The notes under the pieces are model-generated. The model saw nothing but the letters and a program-made list of their open reading frames with translations, had not been told where the DNA came from and made no database searches. From Shewanella intestini (lineage in GTDB: Bacteria > Pseudomonadota > Gammaproteobacteria > Enterobacterales > Shewanellaceae): a stretch of DNA of 64,000 nucleotides. Shown here piece by piece: positions 9,066 to 17,880 of the stretch. The position numbers and the translations under genes were made by a program. Positions within the stretch are counted from its first letter, which is position 1. The number at the start of each line of letters is the position of its first letter. Location of the stretch: NCBI RefSeq assembly GCF_018221465.1, contig NZ_JAAIKR010000003.1, forward strand, positions 62,001 to 126,000, in the 5' to 3' direction.

Positions 9066-9777
9066 AGTCGCAGCATATACTCAGTTCGATAACAAGACAT
9101 CTATTGTTGAACAATATGCTCCGCTCGTAAAACGAATTGCTCACCATATGTTGGCTAGATTACCTGCGTCTGTTCAGTTAGATGACTTATTGCAGGCTGG
9201 AATGATGGGGCTTTTAGAAGCGTCATCTAAATACGATGGTAATAAAGGTGCGAAGTTTGAAACCTTTGCTGGGATCCGTATTCGTGGTGCAATGATTGAT
9301 GAGATCCGCCGCGGAGATTGGGTTCCTCGTTCAGTACACCGAAATAATCGACGAATAACTCAAGTTATTGATGAATTAGAACAAACACTTGGGCGAGATG
9401 CCCGAGACACCGAAATTGCAGAAAAGCTTGAAATGACACTTGATGAATATCATCACATTTTAAATGATGTCGCAGTCGGGAAAGTAATTGGCATTGAAGA
9501 TCTTGGTGTTTCGCAAGATATCATCGTTCCTGAGGATGAAAATCCAGATGAATCGTTTGAGTCCCTTGCAGAAACTCAGTTCCAATCTGCGTTAGTCGAG
9601 GCGATTAAAACCTTGCCTGAACGAGATGCTCTTGTCTTATCTTTATATTATGACGAAGCATTAAACTTGAAAGAAATTGGCGCCATTCTTGAAGTAAGCG
9701 AATCACGAGTTAGTCAGATATTAAGTCAGGCTATGTTGCGATTAAAAGGCAAGCTTAAGCATTGGACACAGAACTAA
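9058..9777 (+). CDS. fliA: RNA polymerase sigma-28 factor FliA
   Basis: 239-residue flagellar sigma factor that transcribes late genes such as flagellin and many chemotaxis genes once FlgM is exported. Region 2 (YAPLVKRIAHHMLARLP and DDLLQAGMMGLLEA), region 3 and region 4 (LPERDALVLSLYYDEALNLKEIGAILEVSESRVSQ) are all present. Start GTG 9058 lies inside the end of flhG, preceded by AGAGGAAAG. Family length is normal. Confidence 0.97.
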   Translation: MNKVAAYTQFDNKTSIVEQYAPLVKRIAHHMLARLPASVQLDDLLQAGMMGLLEASSKYDGNKGAKFETFAGIRIRGAMIDEIRRGDWVPRSVHRNNRRITQVIDELEQTLGRDARDTEIAEKLEMTLDEYHHILNDVAVGKVIGIEDLGVSQDIIVPEDENPDESFESLAETQFQSALVEAIKTLPERDALVLSLYYDEALNLKEIGAILEVSESRVSQILSQAMLRLKGKLKHWTQN

Positions 9778-9821
9778 TTTAATAATCAGAGCACGTAAGT
9801 GTTAGCTCACCGGAGGAAACC

Positions 9822-10205
9822 TTGGACAAGAATATGAAGATTCTTATTGTTGACGATTTTTCAACAATGAGACGTATCATTAAGAACTTGTTGCGAGACT
9901 TGGGATTTAATAATACTCAAGAAGCAGATGATGGCTCAACAGCCTTACCGATGTTACAAAAGGGCGAATTTGATTTCGTGGTAACGGATTGGAACATGCC
10001 TGGCATGCAGGGAATTGACCTGCTTAAAGCCATTCGTGCAGATGACTCTTTAAAGCATCTACCTGTATTAATGGTAACTGCTGAAGCAAAACGAGAACAG
10101 ATCATTGCTGCCGCGCAAGCAGGGGTAAATGGTTATGTTGTAAAACCTTTTACAGCCGCAACTCTCAAAGAAAAACTTGATAAAATCTTTGAACGTTTAG
10201 GTTAG
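9822..10205 (+). CDS. cheY: Chemotaxis response regulator CheY
   Basis: 127-residue single receiver domain that carries the phosphoryl signal from CheA to the FliM switch. Acidic pocket D11-D12, phospho-acceptor D56 ([10 protein letters not shown]), switch residue T86 (MVTAEAK) and K108 (VVKPF) are all intact. I chose TTG 9822 because GGAGG lies 5 bases before it; the ATG at 9834 would leave a 17-base gap. First of the che genes, directly after fliA. Confidence 0.97.
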   Translation: MDKNMKILIVDDFSTMRRIIKNLLRDLGFNNTQEADDGSTALPMLQKGEFDFVVTDWNMPGMQGIDLLKAIRADDSLKHLPVLMVTAEAKREQIIAAAQAGVNGYVVKPFTAATLKEKLDKIFERLG

Positions 10206-10217
10206 TAGGAAAATGTC

Positions 10218-10952
10218 ATGCAGGTAGAAAATACGGGATTGATCACACTTGAACAAGCCCAAATGCTGGTTGATTTGCTCAGTGCAGAACAACAAGAACA
10301 AGCTGATGAATTAATCAGAGAGCTTGCGACACCACTACAACGTGAATTGTTTGAAGAAGTGGGGAAATTAACCCGACAACTTCATAGTGCGCTTCAAGAC
10401 TTTCAACTTGATAGTCGGTTATCAGAATTAGCCAACACGGAAATCCCTGATGCTAAAGAACGTTTGAATTATGTCATTGATATGACAGAGCAAGCTGCAA
10501 ATAAAACCATGGATGCAGTTGAAGAATGTTTACCTTTGGCCGATACCATTATTACCAATATCAAATCAGTAACCCCAATGTGGGACAAACTGATGCGACG
10601 TGATATTGAGTTAAATGAATTCAAAGTGTTATGTCATGATGTTCAACAATTTATGTCACACAGTGAACATGATTCAAATCGCTTACGTGAATTACTTAAT
10701 CAAATTTTAATGGCACAGGATTTCCAGGATTTAACTGGGCAAATGATCCGTCGAGTCATTGACCTTGTCAGAGAGGTTGAAAATAACCTTGTTTCAATGC
10801 TGACGGTGTTTGGCGATATGCCAATGAATGAAATTGAACAAACTGAGAATAAAATTGAGGCTGAAGGTCCAATTATGGATGCTGAGTCACGTGATGACGT
10901 GGTATCTGATCAGGATGAAGTCGACGATCTGTTATCGAGTTTGGGTTTCTAA
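10218..10952 (+). CDS. cheZ: Protein phosphatase CheZ
   Basis: 244-residue CheY-P phosphatase that ends the tumble/reversal signal. The long four-helix-bundle region contains the active-site motif AQDFQDLTGQMIRRVIDLV (about residues 167-186), with the catalytic Gln in DFQDLTGQ. The C-terminal tail is acidic and ends DEVDDLLSSLGF, the CheY-binding peptide. Sits 12 bases after cheY. Confidence 0.96.
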   Translation: MQVENTGLITLEQAQMLVDLLSAEQQEQADELIRELATPLQRELFEEVGKLTRQLHSALQDFQLDSRLSELANTEIPDAKERLNYVIDMTEQAANKTMDAVEECLPLADTIITNIKSVTPMWDKLMRRDIELNEFKVLCHDVQQFMSHSEHDSNRLRELLNQILMAQDFQDLTGQMIRRVIDLVREVENNLVSMLTVFGDMPMNEIEQTENKIEAEGPIMDAESRDDVVSDQDEVDDLLSSLGF

Positions 10953-10967
10953 TTAGGAGTCAACTTA

Positions 10968-13145
10968 ATGTCTTTTGATGTTGATGAAGAGATACTGCAG
11001 GATTTTTTAATTGAAGCGGGTGAAATACTCGAACTTTTACAAGAGCAACTTGTTGCTCTAGAAAATAATCCTGAAGATAGTGATTTATTAAACGCAATTT
11101 TCCGTGGTTTCCACACGGTAAAAGGTGGCGCTGGTTTCTTAAGCCTAACCCCTATGGTTGATGTTTGTCATGAGGCAGAAAATACCTTTGATCTGCTCAG
11201 AACCGGCAAACGTGGCGTTAACGCGGAGTTAATGGACATTATTTTACAAGCGGTTGATTCAATCAACAGCATGTTTGAGCAAACTCAACAAGGCATTGAG
11301 CAAGAACCTGCTGCCCCTGAGCTACTTAGCAAACTAAAGCTATTGAGTTCAGGTGCTCCTTTGCCTTCAGAAATGGACGAAGAGCCTGTTGTTGAAGAGC
11401 CTGTTGTGGAGCCTCAACCTGTGAATGAGGTCCATGAAACAACGCTTGTTGAGTCAACAACACCTGCAAGTGATGGTGGAATTGATGAAATAGATGAATC
11501 TGAATTTGAAGCTCTGCTAGATGCATTGCACGGTGAGGGTAAAAGCCCAACAACGACAATGGATGCTGAAAAAGATTCAGCTGCACAGCCAAACTCAGAC
11601 GATATTTCAGATGATGAATTTGAGGCTCTATTAGATGAACTTCATGGTTCAGGCAGCTTTAAATCTGAAAAAGCTCAACCAGCAGTGATTGAACAGCCTC
11701 CGTTAGTTGACGCAGATGATATTACTGATGATGAATTCGAAGCGCTACTTGATGAATTACACGGTAAAGGTAGTGCGCCGAAGAAGGTTGAGTCTGCCCC
11801 TAAAGCTCAAGAGCCTTTAACGCCGACACCTGTAAAATCGGCTGCTCCAGCACCTAAAGCTAAGCCTGCGCAGCCTAAAGCAGCAGTACCAGCTAAAGCT
11901 AAACCTAAAGCACCAGCTAAAGCTGACGCAGTAAAAGAGAAACCAACAAAAACAGCATCGGTTCCACAAGGTGAAACAACTGTTCGCGTTGATACCTCCC
12001 GTTTAGATGAAATCATGAACATGGTAGGTGAACTGGTATTAGTACGAAATCGTCTTGTGAGTTTAGGCATTACTCGTGAAGACGAAGAAATGAGTAAAGC
12101 GTTAGCAAACCTGGACTTGGTGACTGCAGATTTACAAGGCGCGGTAATGAAAACCCGCATGCAGCCAATTAAGAAGGTATTTGGTCGCTTCCCTCGCGTT
12201 GTGCGTGATTTAGCTCGTTCGCTCAGTAAAGAAATAGAGCTTGTGATGGTAGGTGAAGATACAGACCTCGATAAAAACTTGGTTGAAGCTCTTGCAGATC
12301 CACTTGTCCATTTAGTTCGAAACTCTGTTGACCATGGTATTGAAATGCCAGCAGAACGTGAAGCAAATGGTAAATCACGTACCGGAACAATTACCTTATC
12401 TGCAAGCCAAGAAGGCGACCATATTCTTTTGAAAATTGAAGATGATGGTGCGGGTATGGATGCTCAAAAACTAAAAGAAATTGCCATTAGTCGTGGTGTG
12501 TTAGATGAAGATGCTGCAGCACGCATGACTGATAACGAAGCCTATAATCTTATTTTTGCCCCAGGTTTCTCTACTAAAGTAGAAATTTCAGATATTTCAG
12601 GCCGTGGTGTTGGAATGGACGTGGTTAAAACCCGTATCGCACAATTAAACGGTACCGTACACATCGACTCTATTCAAGGCACTGGAACCATTCTTGAAAT
12701 TAAGGTGCCGCTGACACTTGCTATCATGCCAACATTAATGGTCGATGTTGCCAAACAAGTCTTTGCACTGCCACTTTCAAGTGTTAATGAAATATTCCAT
12801 CTTGATCTGACTAAAACTAATATTGTTGATGGTCAACTTACCGTTATTGTGCGTGATAAAGCGGTACCATTATTCTATTTAGAGAATTGGTTACATCGTG
12901 ATCGCAGTCGCTTTAAACATGGTGACAAATTGCATGGCCACGTGGTAATTGTACAGCTAGGGACAGTGCAAATTGGTTTTGTAGTGGATGCATTAATTGG
13001 TCAAGAAGAAGTGGTAATTAAACCACTAGGAAGCATGTTACAAGGTACACCAGGTATGGCTGGTGCAACAATTACCTCAGACGGTGGTATTGCACTCATT
13101 TTAGATGTACCTGGCCTGTTAAAGCATTACGCCAAGAACAAGTAA
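10968..13145 (+). CDS. cheA: Chemotaxis histidine kinase CheA
   Basis: 725-residue CheA. The P1 HPt domain (1-110) has phospho-acceptor H49 in FHTVKGGAGFL. Residues about 130-335 lack a recognisable P2 CheY-binding domain. They hold three acidic repeats built on DDEFEALLDELHG (Phe at 180, 218 and 257) and then an Ala/Lys/Pro-rich stretch. P3 dimerisation starts near 337 (VRVDTSRLDEIMNMVGELVLVRNRL). The P4 kinase core carries the N box (LVHLVRNSVDHGIE) and G boxes (DDGAGM, GRGVGMDVV). P5 CheW-like domain is C-terminal. It should autophosphorylate and feed CheY and CheB. Confidence 0.96.
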   Translation: MSFDVDEEILQDFLIEAGEILELLQEQLVALENNPEDSDLLNAIFRGFHTVKGGAGFLSLTPMVDVCHEAENTFDLLRTGKRGVNAELMDIILQAVDSINSMFEQTQQGIEQEPAAPELLSKLKLLSSGAPLPSEMDEEPVVEEPVVEPQPVNEVHETTLVESTTPASDGGIDEIDESEFEALLDALHGEGKSPTTTMDAEKDSAAQPNSDDISDDEFEALLDELHGSGSFKSEKAQPAVIEQPPLVDADDITDDEFEALLDELHGKGSAPKKVESAPKAQEPLTPTPVKSAAPAPKAKPAQPKAAVPAKAKPKAPAKADAVKEKPTKTASVPQGETTVRVDTSRLDEIMNMVGELVLVRNRLVSLGITREDEEMSKALANLDLVTADLQGAVMKTRMQPIKKVFGRFPRVVRDLARSLSKEIELVMVGEDTDLDKNLVEALADPLVHLVRNSVDHGIEMPAEREANGKSRTGTITLSASQEGDHILLKIEDDGAGMDAQKLKEIAISRGVLDEDAAARMTDNEAYNLIFAPGFSTKVEISDISGRGVGMDVVKTRIAQLNGTVHIDSIQGTGTILEIKVPLTLAIMPTLMVDVAKQVFALPLSSVNEIFHLDLTKTNIVDGQLTVIVRDKAVPLFYLENWLHRDRSRFKHGDKLHGHVVIVQLGTVQIGFVVDALIGQEEVVIKPLGSMLQGTPGMAGATITSDGGIALILDVPGLLKHYAKNK
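11481..11773 (+). repeat. Three-copy acidic linker repeat inside cheA
   Basis: Three in-frame copies of a roughly 18-residue motif (consensus D-I-x-D-D-E-F-E-A-L-L-D-E-L-H-G) begin near residues 173, 211 and 250 of CheA, spaced 38-39 residues apart. The core EFEALLD is invariant, while the spacer sequence differs between copies. They occupy the place where the P2 domain would be. Confidence 0.85.
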
Positions 13146-13172
13146 ATAAAACAGCACTAAGCAAGGTATTAA

Positions 13173-14315
13173 ATGGCTATAAAAGTTTTAGTGGTTGATG
13201 ATTCAAGCTTTTTTCGTCGCCGAGTGAGCGAAATTGTTAACAACTCTCCTGACCTTGAAGTAGTGGGCGTTGCGACAAATGGTCAAGAAGCTGTGACCAT
13301 GGCAAAAAAATTGAACCCGCAAGTCATCACAATGGACATTGAAATGCCGGTGATGGATGGTATTACCGCTGTGCGTAAAATCATGGCAGATAATCCTACA
13401 CCGATTTTAATGTTTTCATCACTAACACATGATGGCGCTAAAGCGACATTAGATGCTTTAGAAGCTGGTGCGCTAGATTTCTTACCTAAGCGATTTGAAG
13501 ATATTGCCACCAATAAAGCCGATGCGATTGCATTGCTCCAACAGCGTATCAAGGCATTAGGGCATCGTCGTGTTTTTCGCACTCCACGTGCAGGCTCTGC
13601 AAGTCGTGAAACGGTTACTCCAACTGACACCTCGCGTCCGACATCGTCACTTAGAACTGCCCGTACTAGTGTTACTGACAAAGTCGCTAATAAAACGGCG
13701 CCAGGTGCAGTAAAAACGACAATTCGTGCCAGTGGTAAGAAATATAAAATACTGCTTATTGGCACCTCCACGGGTGGTCCAGTTGCATTACAAAATATTT
13801 TAACAAAGTTTCCTGCAGACTATCCGCACCCCATTTTACTTATTCAACATATGCCAGCGGCATTTACACCCGCATTTTCATCGCGGCTAAATGGTCTATG
13901 TAAGATTTCGGTCAAAGAAGCTAAAACTGGTGATGTTTTACGACCAGGGTGTGCTTATCTTGCACCGGGTGGAATGCAATTGCTGTTAGAAAAAATGGGG
14001 GCTTCTAGCCGTTTAAAAGTGATTGCAGGTAACGAAGACATGAATTATAAACCGAGTGTTGATATTACCTTTGCCTCTGCGTCTAAAATTTATGGTGGTG
14101 ATGTTTTAGCCGTGGTTTTAACAGGAATGGGGGCCGATGGGCGTGAAGGTGCACGAATGTTAAAAGCAAGAGGCGCAACAATATGGGCGCAAGATGAAGC
14201 CAGCTGTGTGGTTTACGGTATGCCTCAAGCGGTTGCCTCAGCAGGTATCTCAAGCTTATCCATCCCTTTAGATGATATGGCTCAGGCCATTATTAAAGAG
14301 AGCGCTCGTGGCTAA
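13173..14315 (+). CDS. cheB: Chemotaxis methylesterase/response regulator CheB
   Basis: 380-residue protein-glutamate methylesterase that demethylates chemoreceptors for adaptation. The N-terminal receiver domain has VDDSSFFRR and phospho-acceptor Asp in [13 protein letters not shown] (about residue 56). A Ser/Thr/Arg-rich linker (about 140-185) leads to the catalytic domain with Ser in LIGTSTGGP, His in IQHMP and Asp in [11 protein letters not shown]. The 3' end overlaps the next gene by 8 bases. Confidence 0.96.
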   Translation: MAIKVLVVDDSSFFRRRVSEIVNNSPDLEVVGVATNGQEAVTMAKKLNPQVITMDIEMPVMDGITAVRKIMADNPTPILMFSSLTHDGAKATLDALEAGALDFLPKRFEDIATNKADAIALLQQRIKALGHRRVFRTPRAGSASRETVTPTDTSRPTSSLRTARTSVTDKVANKTAPGAVKTTIRASGKKYKILLIGTSTGGPVALQNILTKFPADYPHPILLIQHMPAAFTPAFSSRLNGLCKISVKEAKTGDVLRPGCAYLAPGGMQLLLEKMGASSRLKVIAGNEDMNYKPSVDITFASASKIYGGDVLAVVLTGMGADGREGARMLKARGATIWAQDEASCVVYGMPQAVASAGISSLSIPLDDMAQAIIKESARG

Positions 14316-14772
14316 TCGTAGCAAATCTAATACGTTATTTATGTTTGCAATTTTTTTATTGATTGTCATAAGTATCGTATTGGGCTCGCTATATGTTGAT
14401 GCAGCTAAAAAAAACAAGCGACTAAAACTTGATGTTGAACGCTTAACGAACTCTCAAATTTTGCTTATGGTGCCTGATGAACAAGCGGTCGATATTGCAA
14501 ACTGGATGTCTTCGCATCCTCAACAAACTCAAAGTTTTGTAAAAAAAGCGCAATCAGAACATGTTTCATCTGTTGTGGTTAATGATGAATCACAAACAAA
14601 AAAAGTTTCTGCTCAGTCATCTGCTGAATCGACTAAATCAACAGAGATATCAACTAAATTTAATAATAAAACCGTTGTTCTTTCTGAAAATGAAGATGGT
14701 GTAAAAGTGATTCATTTACCTCATGGTGGTATTCGAGTAACAACGCGTGAGCAACAAGATCCTATTAATTAA
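14308..14772 (+). CDS. Small bitopic membrane protein between cheB and parC, function unknown
   Basis: 154 residues from GTG 14308 ([13 protein letters not shown]), which overlaps cheB by 8 bases with a purine-rich AAAGAGAG upstream; a longer reading from 14272 has no support. One membrane helix (about residues 9-27) is followed by a short coiled-coil-like stretch ([15 protein letters not shown]) and a Ser/Thr/Lys-rich, probably disordered tail ending in a small conserved-looking block ([18 protein letters not shown]). I do not recognise a family. Its place suggests a role with the polar chemotaxis array or motor, but that is only context. Confidence 0.75.
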   Translation: MANRSKSNTLFMFAIFLLIVISIVLGSLYVDAAKKNKRLKLDVERLTNSQILLMVPDEQAVDIANWMSSHPQQTQSFVKKAQSEHVSSVVVNDESQTKKVSAQSSAESTKSTEISTKFNNKTVVLSENEDGVKVIHLPHGGIRVTTREQQDPIN

Positions 14773-14793
14773 CTTCAGTCTTGTGAGGCAACT

Positions 14794-15585
14794 TTGAAAG
14801 TATGGACAATTGCTAATCAAAAAGGTGGTGTAGGGAAAACAACTACTGTTGCAAGCTTAGCTGGAGCATTAGTTAAACGCGGCCAAAAAGTATTAATGAT
14901 TGATACTGACCCTCACGCATCTTTAGGTTATTACTTAGGGATTGATTCAGAAGAAGTCCCCGGTTCACTTTATGATGTGTTTGTTAATCATCAGCAATTA
15001 TCTCTTGAGTTTGTAAAACAATATATATTGCCAACCCAAGTTGAGGGTCTTGATATTGTGCCTGCCACAATGGCATTAGCAACATTAGACCGAGCGTTAG
15101 GTCATCAAGAAGGTATGGGGCTTGTGCTACGTAATCTACTCACTTTAGTGGAAGACGAGTACGATGTTGCCATTGTTGACTGTCCACCGGTATTAGGTGT
15201 GTTGATGGTGAATGCGCTTGCGGCCAGTGAACATATTATTATTCCCGTGCAAACCGAGTTTTTAGCCATTAAAGGCTTAGATAGAATGCTTAAAACAATG
15301 GAATTAATGGGGCGTTCTAAACGTACTTCATATAGTTATTCAATATTACCAACCATGTACGACAAACGAACCAAGGCATCACCTATTGCACTCACGTATC
15401 TTCAAGATAAATACCTTAATGCGCTTTGGCCAGATGTTATTCCGGTTGACACCAAATTTCGTGATGCCAGTTTAGCTCATCTTCCAGCATCACATTATGC
15501 GCCACGAAGTCGTGGTGTAAAAGCCTATGACCGATTATTAGATTTTTTATTATCTCAGGAGTTTGACCATGTCAAAATCGGTTGA
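14794..15585 (+). CDS. parC: ParA-like polar chemotaxis localisation ATPase ParC
   Basis: 263-residue ParA/MinD-family ATPase. Walker A motif NQKGGVGKTTTVASLAG begins at residue 8, the A' motif is MIDTDPHASLGYY, and Walker B is VAIVDCPPVLG. In Vibrio the orthologue in the same slot (cheB-x-parC-parP-cheW) recruits chemotaxis arrays to the old pole and distributes them at division; that role is inferred here from synteny. It is not topoisomerase IV ParC. The start is TTG 14794 with GAGG close upstream. The 3' end overlaps parP. Confidence 0.9.
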   Translation: MKVWTIANQKGGVGKTTTVASLAGALVKRGQKVLMIDTDPHASLGYYLGIDSEEVPGSLYDVFVNHQQLSLEFVKQYILPTQVEGLDIVPATMALATLDRALGHQEGMGLVLRNLLTLVEDEYDVAIVDCPPVLGVLMVNALAASEHIIIPVQTEFLAIKGLDRMLKTMELMGRSKRTSYSYSILPTMYDKRTKASPIALTYLQDKYLNALWPDVIPVDTKFRDASLAHLPASHYAPRSRGVKAYDRLLDFLLSQEFDHVKIG

Positions 15586-16804
15586 TGAAACTGTTTTTGA
15601 TTATTTTAATTTATTATTACAAGAACCTACTTCTGAGGTTGCAGAGATTGTTGCGCCTAAAGAAACGCCGACCGCTGTTACTATTGAAGCAAAAAAATCA
15701 ATTGAAAGTAGGGCTGATACCAATAAACAAACAGACAATAACGATACAAAAATAGCTCACGGTAAAAGCGATAGTTCAGATAAAAGAAGTCAATTAACTC
15801 AACAACAAAACGTCGTGAATTCGCAGCAACGAAGCATTGGAAAAAAGAATTTAGCTCATCAAGTTGATGCATTAACGACAAATATGCCCAAGGTTGAGCC
15901 AGTTGATATACCTAATAAGGGGGGGCAATCAAAACCGTTTGAGCAACCTCCAGTTGATAAAGCGTCATTAGCGCGCCTACTTTCGGCTGTTTCTGCTCCA
16001 ATAGAGACATCGCAAAAACCAGCAGCATCAGCGGTTGAACAGCCAAGCGAATTTGAGAAAAAGATCCACCAAAGTGCACAAAAAGTTAAGCAAGCTATTG
16101 CAGCGCAAGCGCTCGCTACTCAAAAAACGAAAAATACTCAGTTGAGTGCACAAAAGTTACAAACAGAAGATAAAGAAACCAAATCTTTAGTCGATAATAA
16201 ACAAGACGAAATTTCACCTTCTCAGCCCCAAAAAGCGATTGATGAGCCACAAACTGAGCAAACGGTTAAAAACGCAACACAAGCAGATGTTAAAACCAGT
16301 GGTTCACCACCTGCTAATGTCGTTTATAATTTAAAAGAAGTGCTTGATGATGAATTTCAGGTGTTATTTTTTAATATTGCCGGCTTAACACTTGCGGTTC
16401 CGTTAGTCAGTTTGGGTGGAATTGTTAAAGTCGAGCGAATAAATAATATCATTGGTAGACCCAAGTGGTTTTTAGGTGTACAACCTCATCGAGAGGGGCA
16501 AGTTAATGTGGTTGATTCTTGTGCTTGGGTGATGCCTGAAAAATATACCTCAGAGCTACAAGCAGAAGTAGATTACCAGTATATTGTTATGCTTGAAGAC
16601 AGTGATTGGGGACTGGCTTGTGAATCACTTGTCAATTCAGTCAAGATTGATAAATCTCATGTCAATTGGCGTGAGAAACCCGGTAAACGACCATGGCTTG
16701 CCGGAGTGGTAAAAGAACAAATGTGCGGGATAATACATGTTCAGGCATTAATTCAAATGCTTGAAGCGGGTTTAGGTAGTCAAGATTCGATTGACCGAGG
16801 TTAA
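15569..16804 (+). CDS. parP: ParP, CheW-domain partner of ParC
   Basis: 411-residue protein with a long Gln/Lys/Ser-rich disordered N-terminal part (about 1-250) and a C-terminal CheW-like domain (about 260-405: FQVLFFNIAGLTLAVPLVSLGGIVKVERI onward). In Vibrio, ParP links ParC to CheA and prevents loss of arrays from the pole through such a domain. ATG 15569 has AGGAG 7 bases upstream and lies inside the parC 3' end, so the two are translationally coupled. Confidence 0.87.
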   Translation: MSKSVDETVFDYFNLLLQEPTSEVAEIVAPKETPTAVTIEAKKSIESRADTNKQTDNNDTKIAHGKSDSSDKRSQLTQQQNVVNSQQRSIGKKNLAHQVDALTTNMPKVEPVDIPNKGGQSKPFEQPPVDKASLARLLSAVSAPIETSQKPAASAVEQPSEFEKKIHQSAQKVKQAIAAQALATQKTKNTQLSAQKLQTEDKETKSLVDNKQDEISPSQPQKAIDEPQTEQTVKNATQADVKTSGSPPANVVYNLKEVLDDEFQVLFFNIAGLTLAVPLVSLGGIVKVERINNIIGRPKWFLGVQPHREGQVNVVDSCAWVMPEKYTSELQAEVDYQYIVMLEDSDWGLACESLVNSVKIDKSHVNWREKPGKRPWLAGVVKEQMCGIIHVQALIQMLEAGLGSQDSIDRG

Positions 16805-16806
16805 CT

Positions 16807-17301
16807 ATGAGTGATTCAAGAAGTGTTGCAGCAGCAGCTGCTAGTAATAATGACGCAGTTCTACAATGGGTAACATTTAAATTAGATAATGAAACCTACG
16901 GTATTAATGTAATGCAGGTGCAAGAAGTATTACGTTATACCGAAATAGCGCCAGTACCTGGCGCACCCAATTACGTATTAGGGATTATTAATCTACGTGG
17001 TAATGTTGTCACTGTTATCGATACTCGTTCACGTTTTGGGCTTAATTCTGCTGAAATTGATGACTCAACCCGTATTGTGATTATCGAAGCGGAAAAACAA
17101 GTCATTGGTATTTTAGTCGATAGCGTGGCTGAGGTTGTATATTTACGCCGTTCTGAAATCGATAATGCGCCAAATGTCGGCACAGAAGAGAGTGCTAAGT
17201 TTATTCAAGGTGTTAGTAACCGTGATGAAGAGCTTCTCATTTTAGTTGATTTAGATAAGTTATTATCTGATGAAGAGTGGACCGAGCTGACTCAGCTTTA
17301 A
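16807..17301 (+). CDS. cheW: Chemotaxis coupling protein CheW
   Basis: 164-residue CheW that connects chemoreceptors with CheA. Features include the two SH3-like subdomains, QWVTFKLDNETYGINVMQVQEVLRYTEIAPVPGAPNYVLGIINLRG (about 19-65), the DTRSRFGL segment and VDSVAEVV. The 17-residue N-terminal extension is Ala/Ser-rich. The start lies 2 bases after the parP stop. Confidence 0.96.
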   Translation: MSDSRSVAAAAASNNDAVLQWVTFKLDNETYGINVMQVQEVLRYTEIAPVPGAPNYVLGIINLRGNVVTVIDTRSRFGLNSAEIDDSTRIVIIEAEKQVIGILVDSVAEVVYLRRSEIDNAPNVGTEESAKFIQGVSNRDEELLILVDLDKLLSDEEWTELTQL

Positions 17302-17365
17302 TTGTGTTATCATCCATTTATGCCAACATTTGATAAGTTTAAACTGTAGATTATTGGGATTGTAA

Positions 17366-17764
17366 ATGGGTGACGAGTTTATTATTGCAGCATTAGGTTT
17401 TGTGATTGTTTGTTTTGTGTTGATTCTATTTTTACATCGGCAGCTCAAGAAACTAAAAAACAAAGTCGAGGCGTTAACTGTTTTACTTAAAGAGTCAGAT
17501 AGACAACGTGAAACAGTAAAACGTGAGCTTCAAGAGTTACGCAGCGGAACGATTGGCATGGGGCGTAGGGTGGTTGAAATTGAGAAAAAAATCTCACAAC
17601 AATCTGAGAAACTTGAAGAAGCGAGTCAACAAGACCCTCAAGCTAAACTGTATTCTCGAGCATTAAAGATGGTTGGATTAGGTGCTGGTGTTGAAGAGTT
17701 AGTGGCTGAATGTGAGTTACCAAAAGCTGAAGCCGAGCTGATAATTCGTTTGCATCGTAAGTAA
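17366..17764 (+). CDS. DUF2802 membrane protein
   Basis: 132 residues: one N-terminal membrane helix (about 5-25), a coiled coil (about 28-95, with alternating K, E, L and Q) and a conserved C-terminal block (YSRALKMVGLGAGVEELVAECELPKAEAELIIRLHRK) that looks like a helix-turn-helix and is the mark of the DUF2802 family. This family regularly follows cheW in polar flagellar loci of Shewanella, Vibrio and Pseudomonas. Its molecular role is not known to me. Followed by a strong terminator that closes the flagellar/chemotaxis run. Confidence 0.85.
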   Translation: MGDEFIIAALGFVIVCFVLILFLHRQLKKLKNKVEALTVLLKESDRQRETVKRELQELRSGTIGMGRRVVEIEKKISQQSEKLEEASQQDPQAKLYSRALKMVGLGAGVEELVAECELPKAEAELIIRLHRK

Positions 17765-17832
17765 ATTGGCTTTAGCTGCTCTATTATAGCTAATTTGACA
17801 CAATCAAATGTGTACAGCAGTTACGATAAATA

Positions 17833-17859
17833 AAAACCACTCAAAAGAGTGGTTTTTTT
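17833..17859. terminator. Bidirectional rho-independent terminator
   Basis: Perfect 10-bp stem AAAACCACTC / GAGTGGTTTT with AAAA loop, followed by T residues on the + strand and by A residues before the stem, so it can serve the DUF2802 gene and the convergent methyltransferase gene. Confidence 0.93.
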
Positions 17860-17880
17860 ATGTCTGTTGAATATGAGCGG

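Noticed and set aside
14794-15585. Plasmid partition locus or origin (ParA)
   Set aside because: The neighbour is ParP with a CheW domain, not a ParB, and no parS repeats are visible; context is chemotaxis.
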